Source of the DNA: Lampris incognitus
Lineage: Eukaryota; Chordata; Actinopteri; Lampriformes; Lampridae
Length of the DNA: 64,000 nt
Reading direction: 5' to 3'
NCBI RefSeq assembly: GCF_029633865.1
Contig: NC_079214.1
Coordinates: 26,518,224-26,582,223 of the forward strand
In this document: in pieces, positions 1 to 64,000 of the stretch
Position numbering within the stretch: the first letter of the stretch is position 1
How the letters are laid out: every line of letters begins with the position of its first letter
Notes under the pieces: model-generated
Told to the model about the DNA's origin: nothing
Seen by the model: only the letters and a program-made list of their open reading frames with translations
The model's database searches: none
Program-made: the position numbers and the translations under genes

Positions 1-99
1 GGGTACCATCCAGTGATCTAAAGATTTAACCACAATACATTTGAAGTTCCTCAGACTTTGCAAACGATAGACAGGGGTGGGGGGGGGGTGTAAATGTTA

Positions 100-565
100 A
101 GGTCCTTATTAAATTACATACAAAACTCTTAATGGCATAGCACCTTCATACCGTCATACATCTCTGACCTTTTAATATCCTATCAAGCTCAAAAGGCCCT
201 TAGATCCTCCGTTGCTAGTCTTTGAATTGTGCCCAAAGTACTCCACAAACAAAGAGGGTAGCTGCTTTGATGTGTTGTGCACCAGCCTTGTGGAAGTCCC
301 CCCCCCCCCCACCCACGTGTCTATTAATCAGGCAGGCTCTGTGGACACTCTCAAACAAGAGCTTAAAATACATCTTCATACTGCAAGGCTTTTAACTAAC
401 CCATTTTATCTTGTGTTTTATGCCCTAATCAAGTTATGTTTTAGTTGTTATTAAACTTATTTTAAATTTTAATTTATTTTCATCTACAGTATGATGTTGT
501 ATTTATTTGTTCTTGTCATATTTTGAGCTAAATAAATACAGTATATTATTATTATTATTATTATA
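100..565 (+). repeat. degenerate LINE 3' end (CR1/L2-like)
   Basis: Broken reading frames give the usual C-terminal tail of a LINE reverse transcriptase: a SYISDL-like piece near 160 and a DTLKQELKIHLHTARL-type helix at 340-400. A TTATTATTA tract follows at 540-565. It is heavily decayed and interrupted by C and G runs. Confidence 0.5.
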
Positions 566-1104
566 GTTGTTATTACATACATAAATGTACGACGTGTAAA
601 CTATTATGTTTTTTAAGTGCTCTCATAGTTCATTATCGTGGATGTTTTCGTGTACATTATGGGTCGCCTATCACTAGTGCCATTTTGAGGCTCGCATTGC
701 GATGTGTTCGTCTTAAAACGTAGAACCTAAAATATACAATCCATTTATTTTGTGTGATGAGTTGCTCCTCTGGTGATGATCTGGTCTTTACTGAGTGGTA
801 GAAACTGTGAACACATTTTGTCAGAAGAAGAGCGCATTGAACTAAACGAAATTAAGCAGCACCAAGAAGAAGAGAATGCGAGTTCATGTGAAGGGGAGTA
901 GCATTCTCGGGGAGCGGGAAAACGGCACAAGACCTCAGAAGGGGATATATGCAGGCATTGCCTTTGTATTCCCCCTTCTGTTGGTAGGCAAAAAAAGGCT
1001 GACTTGTTGCCAAGTCCAAGCACCGGAGAAGCGGAGATACACCTGGCAGAGATCTTTATTCTACTGAGTACACTCTTCTAGTTAGCTGATAACCTTATTC
1101 AACA

Positions 1105-2065
1105 CTATTTGCATAGTCTGCATATAGATGGGAGGTTGATCAGCTGGCCCTCTGGTGTGGCCATAACAACCTGGAGCAGAGCATGCTCAAAACAGTAGAC
1201 TTCAGGAGGAGCCCCCCAACACTGCCTCCCCTCACCATACTCAACAACACGGTGTCTACGGTGAAAACCTACAGATTTCTGGGTTCTACACTCTCCCAAG
1301 ACCTAAGGTGGACATCCAACATAGACACAATCATCAAAAGGCCCAGCAGAGGATGTACTTTCTCTGCCAGCTCAAGAAATTCAACCTGCTTCAGGAACTG
1401 TTGATTCAGGTCTACTCTGCAATAATCCAGTTTGTTGACTTGACTCTGCACATCCATCACTGTCTGGTTTGGTTCGGCCACCAAACAGGACAGGGACAGA
1501 TTACAACGGACAGTTAGGTCTGCAGAGAAAATCAGTGGTGCTAACCTGCCCTCCATTCAGGACTTATACACCTCCAAACTCAGGAAACGGGCAGGCAACA
1601 TCACTGCAAACACATTACACCCTGGTCACAACCTGTTCCAACTCCTCCCCTCTGGTAGGCGCTATAGAGCACTGTATGCCAAAACAACCAGATTTAAAAA
1701 CAGTTACTTTCTGCGGGCTGTCATTCAATTGAACACTTAACATTGTCAAATAAATCCAACCACGTTGCATATAATGTACAATGTACGTATACTGGTACAC
1801 TCTGTCATGTCCATCTACCTCAGGCATGTATGTAAGTAGCCTGCCAACATCTATTTCAGCATCTCATATATTCTCTGCACCGTTGCACTTTATCCCCTCT
1901 TATTTCACCTGTGTATAGTCGTCCTTGTGTATATTTCTGAATATTGTGGTGTTGTAGTGTTGTTATTCTGTGTTAAGTACACTGAGAGCCACGAAACCGG
2001 AGTCAAATTCCATGTATGTGCAAACCTACATGGCCAATAAACATGATTCTGATTTTGATGTATAA
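1105..2065 (+). mobile_element. LINE 3' fragment, L2-like, with its 3'UTR
   Basis: Frames around 1183-1740 show the thumb and C-terminal part of an L2-type reverse transcriptase (TVDFRR, KTYRFLGSTLSQDL, YFLCQLKKFNLLQELLIQVY, a YTSKLRKRAGNITA-like piece, LLPSGRRYRALYAKTTR). It is 5'-truncated and carries frameshifts. The 3'UTR ends in ATGATTCTGATTTTGATG, typical of this LINE group. Confidence 0.75.
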
Positions 2066-2289
2066 AGCACGTCTGTCATTTCTTTACTGAAATACACACT
2101 GACAGGTGTTACATATTTATCACTATTAAGTAGTTAAGATAATAATAGTCATGGTGTTGTTGGTGTTGTTGATTCAAATGTTTCATTTATAAAGCTCATC
2201 TCAGACAATAGGTGGACTGTAGATGATTTTTCTCCTCTATTCCTGCGTGATGGCTAGGCCAGGATACAGACACACAGCTGTGCAAAATG

Positions 2290-2464
<175 letters not shown>

Positions 2465-2465
2465 A

Positions 2466-3830
2466 GAAATCATATGACCTAAAACCAGATGTGCTCATGG
2501 GTAGGGTCGCTGGATGGATTGATGCTTAAGCGAGTGGCCTACTTCCAAACACACATCAGGACCACTTACATATTCTCTCTCCTCCTGTTTTTAGTCTCTG
2601 ATCATTTATATTGTGTTAGTTGGATTGTGCCACATTGGTATATGCTCCTTCCTGTAAACAATATTGCAAGGTATGTTAAAGACAATACAGTAAAAATATT
2701 GCCGAGAAATAAAATTGATGTTGTTCTCCTCTGTTGTGTACTATATTTGTATATTGTCCTTAAACCCACTGTTAAAACTCTAAACCCTTTAACAGATATC
2801 CATTAGATCTGCACAGCTTCATGTCTTCCTTCCAGTGCAATGCTCAATGTCTGAACACTGTAGACACCCACTATCTGCACATTTTTCCTATTTCTGAATT
2901 GTTGGGTTTTGCTTTTTGCACTCTCTGCAGAACATACATGTATGATTCAAAATTCTTGTTTGAGCTCTTTTTTTTTTTAATAGGATATTGTATTCTTTGT
3001 GGTTTTATGAACATCACAATTGCTTGGCTATTAATAAAACATGACGTGACATATAAAGGCTGAAATTCGAATAACATCCTTTGTGTCTTTCCAAAAATGA
3101 GACAAATGGTGTGATGTGGAAACCAGTTTTTAATGCTGCCTTGAGCCCTTTTCCCTCCCCCATATCCTTTTTACATAACACTGAGATTTCGACAAAGAAC
3201 ACATATAATTTTGAGTGCTTTGCTGGTGTTTATACAGTTATACACAAATGCTGTTTGCCAAAATAATCATGTCTTACTTTTGCAATAATACATTTCCTGC
3301 TCTGTCACGACTTGAAACTGCAATAGTATTTTGGAATCAGTAAATAATTCAGTTACGTTTGCCTTAATGGGGCCCCCTGCTGGCTATGGCTCACTTCCTT
3401 TGAAATGGAGACTGAGGCAACACCCTGTCCACAACACATCAGCGTTATTTCTTAAAACATGCAGAACAGTGAGAGGTGAGCTCCTGGTGTCCTTTATTTC
3501 ACAAAATTGACAACATTTAAGCAATTCGCGTTGTTTTATTCATCTTGTGATGAGAGAAGACTCCATTATTTTTTTCCGTCCTGGGGAGAAGAATGGGTTG
3601 TACTTCAGGGCCAAGCTGGAACCCCCTTTAGCTTGCAGCCATCCATGAAATGAGAAAATCTATAATGCATTTAATTCTGCTCTGTGTAGATCAGGGTTCT
3701 GTCTTCCAATGCACCGCAGAGACGACACACACTGCATCACCCCCTTTCACCCTGCAGCAACCACAAACAGCCCTGTAGGCTCTATAGAGACATATTTTTT
3801 GGCTCTTTCTCAAGCTAACAGCATCCACCA
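2466..3830. other. upstream DNA, nothing recognised
   Basis: AT-rich DNA with only short open frames. I see no RNA gene, repeat family or exon here. Confidence 0.5.
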
Positions 3831-3831
3831 T

Positions 3832-3834
3832 TTC

Positions 3835-3867
<33 letters not shown>

Positions 3868-3915
3868 TGCACGCACACACACACACACATGCATGCATGC
3901 ATGTGAACACACACA
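3832..3915. repeat. (CA)n microsatellite with CATG run
   Basis: Imperfect CA repeats, then CATGCATGCATGCATG at about 3888-3903. Confidence 0.9.
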
Positions 3916-5090
3916 AAATCACAGATACATCTGCAAGACTATACATGCACGTGTAGTGTGTCCATGTGCCTTGGTATGCAGTTATAAACAAAATGTTCTC
4001 AACGTCTCCCCTACAACATTTGCACCCATTTCCTTATGGACAGTGTGAGATAACATTTCCTTATATAAACTTCCACACAGCTAGGACTCTGTTCTTAACC
4101 TTGATCTCATTTTTCTTGGCCAAGGCTGCAGTAGCTCTGCTGTTTAAAAGATGAATCCTACGCTGCATTTTAATAAGCTAAAGTGCACGTATACCCATCT
4201 CCTCAATTATCTTAAGAGTGATCAGTTAACAACAGCCACGCAAGAGTGTTCCTGTCAAAAATTAGAATTTACGTTAAACTGCTGACATATATGAATCTAT
4301 TGTTGGATATAGAGGATGAAAAGGAGAAACTGCCTCAGACCAGTAACATAGTACCATCTAGCCATGGGTGGCACTAGGGCATCAGGTATGGGGAAGCTAC
4401 ATTTCCTAGGATTTTCATAAAACAAAATTAGCTTAACCCAACAGCTAGACTGAGAATTACAAATAAGACAGTGCACATCTTGCTAAAATACGACTCAATA
4501 AACCTTATTCAGCTGTGAGCATTTGACTCAAAATTACATTCAAATTCCCTATTAGGCCTATATGTTGTTTTTGCTGGTGTCATCAAACTGAGATGGCGGA
4601 GCAGAATAATTCCATTCATTCATTAACATTCATTTATCCTGAGGTTACCAGTAAGAGATATTTAAGATGATCACAGTCATGCATCTCAGAATGAAAAGGG
4701 TGTTTGCGTGCCCTTATAAGCTGTGGCTGGTAGACAGAGGATCTCAAACCTGTATTTATTATATTTAAACCCGTATCATAACATTTTTTTTATTTTACCA
4801 ACACATTCTAGAGTCATAGCGAACTGAAAATGAAAATAATCATAGTTTTGTCCACCTCAACGACTAGAGTATTACAAGTATCTAGCAGTACACCACATAC
4901 GAAATGAAACAAACATGAAATGAACAGCAATACGCGTGTAGTCGCGTAAGTAATGTTATTGTATGCTAGGGTAGTCTACGTTCATTGGTATTGAAATAGC
5001 ACGAGCAGAAATAAAATTCATAACAAGAACGTTCAAAAACAATATTTGTGAATTTCAAAACAAAATAACAATAATATTAATAACAATAAA
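3916..5090. other. upstream DNA, nothing recognised
   Basis: AT-rich, without long open frames or recognisable repeats; it ends in an AATAAT-rich stretch at the border of the next element. Confidence 0.45.
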
Positions 5091-5091
5091 T

Positions 5092-6801
5092 ATAGCCGCA
5101 AGCGGCGATTAATGGGGTCCAAGCAGTATTGCAGCCGCCATGTCTCCGATCTGTTTCATATTTGGTACGTGGCTTCTATGGGCCACAAAGAACAAGCCTA
5201 TCAAGTTTCATGAAGATTGGCCATTCACACTAGCAGATATTAGCTGCTGAATTTTGATTGGCTGTTTGGCAGCCATTTTGGTAATCCAGCCAATCAGCAC
5301 TTAAGGCAATGTAGCCAAATGGGTCCAAGTATAAGTATACCAAATTTCAGATTTTTTGATCAAGCGGTTTTTGAGATATAGATATGTGTCAGTTGTAGCG
5401 CCCCCTATGGACGAAATTTCACAAAATTTGGCATGCTTCCAAAGAATGTTGTGGCGATTGTGCGTGACAAGGTTCATTAATTTGGGACAATCACATCACT
5501 AGATATAGGCAATAGAATAATATGGGCCACACCTTAAATTTTGATTGACATGTTACTTCGAAATGGAATGACATATCAAAATTCGTTTGGTATGCGTCAT
5601 ACCAAATTTTATGCGAATCGGATGAAAAGCCTCAGACAAGTTCATTTTACTTTCATGGTGGGAAAATTTGGTAGGCGAAATTGGCGCAAATGGGTGCGTT
5701 AGATTCGGGAGCTTTCGCAAAAATTCCATAGAGAGCCCGAGATATGACCCAAAACGTAAATGTGCTTATTATAGTGCCCCCTAGAGGTGTGTCAAGGTAA
5801 TATCTCTACTGTAAGATCGTTAACAGGTCTGGAACCTACCTACCAAGTTTGGTGTCTGTGCAACGTGTAGTTTTTGCTGCCCCAGACATTTTTAGGGTAT
5901 TTTGCAGATACAACAACAATAATAATAATAAGTAGATATGACAATGTCGGATTACTTGGGTTGCCTGTGTCCTAGACGATTACCGTATTTTTTTAAAATG
6001 TCGTAACACTTCCATTGCTTCAGAAACATGTGCCAGAGTTTCCAAAACTGGACCAGACGGTGTCTGATTTCTTGCGCCCTAGCCGACTGCCGTAAAAAGA
6101 AAAAGTATGTCGTTATACCCAGGTGTCCTGGCATGTGGTATGTAGAGCTGCAGCGCTTCCACACCAAATAAGTCAAAATAGCGGGCAAACTATATGACTG
6201 ACATAGGTGGTCCCAATAGTAAAGTTGTTGAGCACATTGAGATGCATGGGTTGATTAAGTTTTGTGTTGATCTGACTTATGCTGTGGGAGTTATGGCCTT
6301 TTAAGCATGACCCTTTGTTATAGCGCCACCATCTGGCTGACATGGGTGATTTGTAGTGCCAGAGTAGTGGGGGGCCGTATGAATCCACCTACCAAATTTG
6401 GTTGGTCTAGGACTTATGGTTGCTGAGCCTCAGACACTTTTAGCTGAGAAACCGCGCCCAAACTAATACAAGTCAAAATGGCGGGCAAACTATATGGCTG
6501 ACATATGTGGTCCCAATAACAAAGTTGTAGAGCACATTCAGATGCATAGGTCTGTGCAGTTTTGTGTTGATCTGACTTATGGTGTGGGAATTACGCATGA
6601 CCCTTTGTTATAGCGCCACCATCTGGCTGACATAGGTGATTTGTGGTGCCTGAGTAGTGGGGGGCCATAGGAATCCACGTACCAAAGTTGGTTGGTCTAG
6701 GACTTACGGTTGCTGAGCCTCACACACTTTTAGCGGAGAAAAATAATAATAATCCTAACAAATACAATAGGGTTCCACCAGCTTCGCTGCTTGGACCCCT
6801 A
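5092..6801. mobile_element. non-autonomous TIR element (MITE-like), long copy
   Basis: Begins with a GCCGCAAGCGGC palindrome and GGGGTCCAAGCAG, and ends with CTGCTTGGACCCC, its inverted counterpart, next to AATAAT repeats. It has no coding capacity. Inside, two related ~290-bp units (about 6170-6455 and 6475-6745) share the CAAACTATATGRCTGACATA and TATAGCGCCACCATCTGGCT blocks. Positions 5935-6801 are nearly identical to 45155-46022. The family is not named here. Confidence 0.7.
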
Positions 6802-7329
6802 ATAATAATAACAATAACAATAACAATAATAATAATAATGATAACGACTTCTGGACCTCCGTCCTGCATCTTCCCCTGATCTTAGTGAGTTGTAATGTCG
6901 TTACTGCCCCCCCAAAAAAGCTTATGCCCCCCTGGAAGGGGATGTTGCGTTTGGTTGTGAACATCTCATGGTTGCCGTGATTCAAAACCTTTGAAAAGTG
7001 TTTGTTCTTGCTATCTTCGCCCCCTCTCTTCATTCCAAGCTCTGCCCACATTCACCGTCCTACCTTCTCTTTCATTCACTCTCTATCTCGCTCTCTCGCT
7101 CGACCAGCGCTACAATCTGTCACTGCCAGTGTGGATGCGCATGCGTGACTCACTTCTACGGTTGCCTCAGCTCGGGCAGCGATAGCGTCAAAACTTTAAG
7201 TATTCCGGTATGTCTTGAAAGTAAACGGGAAGTCGATCGTATTTCGCAAGTCAGCAAAAATTCCCTGCTGATCTCAGCACAGGAGAACTGAACCAAGAAT
7301 AATAACATCTGTCTTTATTTTCATAATAT
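6802..7329. other. upstream DNA between two repeats, nothing recognised
   Basis: A short AATAATAAT tract (6800-6840), then unassigned sequence. The part around 7090-7190 has a CATGCG-containing stretch loosely like 7995-8025 on the other side of the LTR cluster, suggesting the cluster landed inside an older repeat. Confidence 0.35.
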
Positions 7330-7975
7330 TGTGGCAATTTCGGGGGGCAGCCCGGCCGGAAGCCGGGACGCGAACTCGAATCCCCCGCACCGCGGGCGAC
7401 AACGTTAACCAATCAACTAAAGGGTCCGACCCGTTAACTATGGGCTAACGTGTCTACTTATTCGTGTACGTTACATTGCCCCCTTGCTTTGGGAAGGGTG
7501 TTCCCGGCCGGACTGTCACAGCCAGGGCGCGAACTCGTGTATTCCGCACCGCGGGCGACAACGTTAACCAGTCGACTTAAGGGTCAGACCCATAAACCGT
7601 GTCTACTTATTCGTGTACGTTACACTACCCCCCTCCTTCGGGAAACGCTACCAATGGCTTCACGGTTCTTTACGATCCCACCGTCCCACTTCTGACACCA
7701 ATGTAGCGAATTCGGGGGGCAGTCCGGCCGGACCGTCACAGCCGGGACGCGAACTCGGATATCCCGCAGCGCGGGCGACAAGGACCGTGAGGCCATCGGA
7801 AGCATTTCCCGAAGGAGGGGGTTGTGTAACGTACACGAATAAGTAGACACGTTGGCTAACGGGTCGGACCCTTTAGTTGACTGGTTAACGTTGTTGCCCG
7901 CGGTGCGGAATACACGAGTTCGCGTCCCGGCTGTGATGGTCCGGCCGGGCTGCCCCCCCCCCCGAATTCGCTACA
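7330..7975. mobile_element. inverted cluster of short LTR-like units with PBS, purine tract and tRNA-like boxes
   Basis: Four related units. Three are on the minus strand (7330-7475; ~7504-7624; 7702-7782, truncated) and one is on the plus strand (7825-7975, 151 bp, TGTAACG...GCTACA). Next to the 7702 end lies TTGGTGTCAGAAGTGGGA (minus strand, 7684-7701), which matches a primer-binding site for tRNA-Leu. Only 77 bp separate it from the next unit, ending in a purine run (AAGGAGGGGGG). Each complete unit carries a box A-like TAGTTGAYTGG and a box B-like GATTCGAGTTC or variant. This could be a TRIM-type element or a collapsed Gypsy relic; no gag or pol is present. Confidence 0.6.
7684..7701 (-). 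other. putative tRNA-Leu primer-binding site
   Basis: On the plus strand it reads TCCCACTTCTGACACCAA, like a tRNA-Leu 3' end including CCA. It abuts the ACA end of an LTR-like unit, as a retroelement PBS should. Confidence 0.6.
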
Positions 7976-8039
7976 ATTTAATAAACCTGGTCTAACCGCT
8001 CATGCTCGCGCATGCGCGACTTACATGTATCGTAGACGT

Positions 8040-8140
8040 CTCCCGGTAGGAAAAAAAAAGAAAAACAGTGGTGGTTTGTCGCCAAGTCCGAGACCCGGAG
8101 AAGGGAGATATGCCTGTTGGGGATCTGCACTCTTCTAGCT
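8040..8140. repeat. degenerate repeat shared with 960-1083
   Basis: CGGTAGGAAAAAAAA, GCCAAGTCCGAG and CGGAGAAGGGAGATA here resemble TGGTAGGCAAAAAAA, GCCAAGTCCAAG and CGGAGAAGCGGAGATA at 983-1040. Both end near CACTCTTCTAG. Family unknown. Confidence 0.5.
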
Positions 8141-9999
8141 TAACATTTTTTCAGTGACAATTTGTCTTACTAGCGCCGCCTATACATCTAGGATTTTTTC
8201 CCTAATGCAAGAGAGCTGTTCCCCAGGCTTTACACTTGAGCCAGGAAGAGATGTCAGCAGCCTTAGTCACAGACCCTCAACAATATACCCTTTAAAATCA
8301 CTCAGAGACAAGGGACTTAAGAGCAACAGATCACTGGAAAGAATTCTCTAACTGTAATTGCAGTGGATAGCTGTCCGTGCTATATAACACTTCATAGTTA
8401 CAGAGCCATTTCAAGGGATCCTGCAGCTTTAAAATGGCTTGACAAGAGACATGCCATTTGAAAGCTAGTTCTACTACAAGGCCAAGGAGTGTTAATAGAC
8501 ATACATTAATCTCTGCAAGATCATATCAAATTTTCTTTACCCCATAGCCTTCAATTAACTCTACTATACACATCTTTTAGTGCACTAGCGGTATGATGAT
8601 TACAGAGGAGCTGCAAAGTTTGACTCTGACTCCAACACCCTAGAGAAAGGATAGTCACCAAATGCCTGTGAATAGACTTTATGGACACAACAATATTGCA
8701 CATACCAAATGATGGCTGTACCATGCCGTTAATGTTGACACTGTTTATGTGCATGTCACCTTCTCCATGGGCTACTGGCACACACATTTCTTTCTTTTGT
8801 CCAATGCATCATGGTGGCTAGCAGGCAAGCTCTATGTGGTGATGGCTTTGTGACTTAACTAGGCCATAGTCATAATGTCTGGGGTTGTATCACCAATACT
8901 ATGATCCCTGTCCCCTTATTCTTTATCTAGGAATAAAGAATGAGAGATAACGATGGGTAAACAAAAGTGGCAGAAGAGGGAAAATAGCTATACAACAAGA
9001 TTCTAACCTGCTCCATAAATCCCATTAGCAAGATGTTGGAAGAGATAAGAAGTGGGGGCATAAGGAAAGATTTGAGTGGGCTTGTTGTAGCTTCAGTGGA
9101 ACTGACTCACTCTGTGGATCCTCAGGCCTTCAGCAATATAAGACAGAGTATATTGATGACATTTTGGTAAAATGGAAGAATAACTGCAATGCCCTCAATC
9201 ATCATCACAGTATCTCACATTACTAATGCGTAAGTTCAGACATTGTCCCATTTGGCAGCCTCTCCATCTAACGTTATCGATGCTATTCGTTGGCTACAAG
9301 GTGAAATGTTGAGACAAGTAGGGTGGGAGATAAATAGGCTTGTTTAATCCAAATCTCGTCTCATCATATTTTAAAGTGATGCACTCGCTGTTTACGAGCC
9401 AGCACAGTGAATGTAATTCTCACTGTCACTCTGAATTTTGTCAGATGCAACATTTGATTTACAGACACTTTGGAGATCTCCACGTTTGTATGAGTGGTGA
9501 TCAGTGTGAATAGCTAAGAAAATTAAGCAGACTGACTCTTACTAAGCGGCAAGACTTCAAAACCACCCCTAATTCTGCATCCTCAATAAATAAATAAAAA
9601 AAGAAAAATTAATGAAATAAAACAAACCCCCGTTTTCATTTATGGTAGTGAGACTCACGATTGGAAAGCGTGGCTGATTTTATTTATTTATTTATTAATT
9701 CCCGTTATATATTTTTCCCTTATTCGACAAGCTAATTATTTTAATCACAGCACAGGTTATTATCGATATAGGTGCCGTTTTACTCCATACCCCACATCTC
9801 TTGAGATCAATGAACACGACTCTGGAGCGCTGTGAACATAGACATCCTAAACTAGAACAGGTAGTACCACGGCATTCACACGGGAAACAGTTTCCAATAG
9901 GTTGTCTGACAATATTATCAATAGTAGTAGTTGTGTGATTTTTCAAGACACGAACCTCCTCGATACAAAAGCAAGCAAAATCTAAAACAAACAACTAAA
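8141..9999. other. upstream intergenic DNA, nothing recognised
   Basis: No convincing exon or RNA gene. A small simple region (AAATAAATAAATAAAAAAAG and TTATTTATTTATTTATT, about 9585-9695) is the only feature. Distal regulatory sequence is possible but not visible. Confidence 0.45.
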
Positions 10000-10401
10000 T
10001 AAATAGATACATGTCACCACCTAGAATTCCCAATTCTATGACCATGCAGTCGTGCCTTGAGAACGGCGTGACCGCGCATGTCAGGTTCGATGCAGAGATC
10101 CTACTGCCTCGGCTCAACCCGAATAATCCCAGGCAGCGATGGATACCAGACGGACGAATTCACATATTTAAATAGATGACCGGGCAAATCGGCAGTTTAT
10201 CAGTCGGTTCGGGGGAAGAGGAAGAAGAAAAAAAGAAAAGAAAGTCACCGCAACCCTGCCGTTTGTGGAGGGACACGCCACTGCCAGGCCGTGGGCAACA
10301 TCACTGATGGGATTCCCAGGAGTTGCTCGACGGAGAAACCGAGAGGGGTGGACTCGTTGTAAATAATTAAATATCCATCCGCTGCTAAAAATATTTGAAA
10401 C
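10000..10401 (+). promoter_or_regulatory. putative core promoter and 5'UTR of dmxl2
   Basis: This stretch lies directly upstream of the start codon. A TATA-like TATTTAAATAG sits at 10165-10175, and an initiator-like TCAGT follows at about 10200. A purine-rich leader (GAAGAGGAAGAAG type, 10215-10245) precedes the ATG, which has A at -3 and an in-frame TGA at 10396-10398. The transcription start is inferred; the 5'UTR could also contain an upstream non-coding exon that I cannot see. Confidence 0.4.
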
Positions 10402-63944
<53,543 letters not shown>

Positions 63945-64000
63945 GTAGTATCATTCACCCGCCCCGGGCCCTGGCTCTGTCCATCTGTCTGTCCGTCTGC

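Noticed and set aside
7330..7975. A cluster of functional tRNA genes
   Set aside because: The anticodon arm is shortened, no clean acceptor stem or T-run terminator is visible, and the units have LTR-like ends.

Overview
The window is vertebrate, almost certainly teleost, nuclear DNA. It contains a large gene with many GT-AG introns, and between the exons lie LINE, SINE, Tc1, hAT-like and LTR-type repeats of kinds common in ray-finned fish. There is no prokaryotic operon, CRISPR array or other defence locus. The species cannot be named from the sequence.

One host gene dominates: dmxl2 (DmX-like 2, rabconnectin-3 alpha), on the + strand from the ATG at 10402 to beyond the right edge. I reconstructed 43 core coding exons whose splice phases all agree. 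They give about 2,646 codons of a family protein of roughly 3,000 residues. The C-terminal WD40 block (about 390 residues) lies outside the window. Four further candidate alternative exons keep the frame: three consecutive phase-1 cassettes at 58975-60533, and a 66-nt phase-0 exon at 63879-63944. In this family the product is a scaffold of the metazoan RAVE-like complex, working with WDR7 (rabconnectin-3 beta) to regulate V-ATPase assembly and vesicle acidification; it also binds Rab3 regulators on synaptic vesicles.

Layout. 1-10,000 is upstream DNA: two LINE 3' ends (about 100-560 and 1105-2065), simple repeats, a MITE-like element (5092-6801), and an inverted cluster of short LTR-like units with a tRNA-Leu-type primer site and tRNA-like boxes (7330-7975). 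10,000-10,488 holds the promoter region, 5'UTR and exon 1. Intron 1 (10 kb) carries a Tc1 element split by a TIR element that itself contains a LINE 3' end, then a tRNA-derived SINE. Exons 2-13 lie at 20.5-26.4 kb and encode the N-terminal WD40 region. Intron 13 (5.8 kb) carries an antisense LINE with a SINE inside it and a 5S-rRNA-derived SINE. Exons 14-30 lie at 32.2-40.6 kb and run through the Rav1-like core. Intron 30 (11.7 kb) is mostly transposons: a near full-length antisense L1 whose target-site duplication spans the exon 30 splice donor, a second copy of the MITE inside that L1, an hAT-like MITE, and several SINEs. Exons 31-43 lie at 52.3-62.5 kb.

The observations most worth checking are the L1 insertion 11 nt past a splice donor, the LTR cluster with Pol III-like boxes, the symmetric cassette exons, and a TG tract of about 100 nt directly in front of the exon 16 acceptor. 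Exon calls rest on reading frame, splice sites and remembered family similarity; no alignment or database search was run. Repeat family names are by resemblance.
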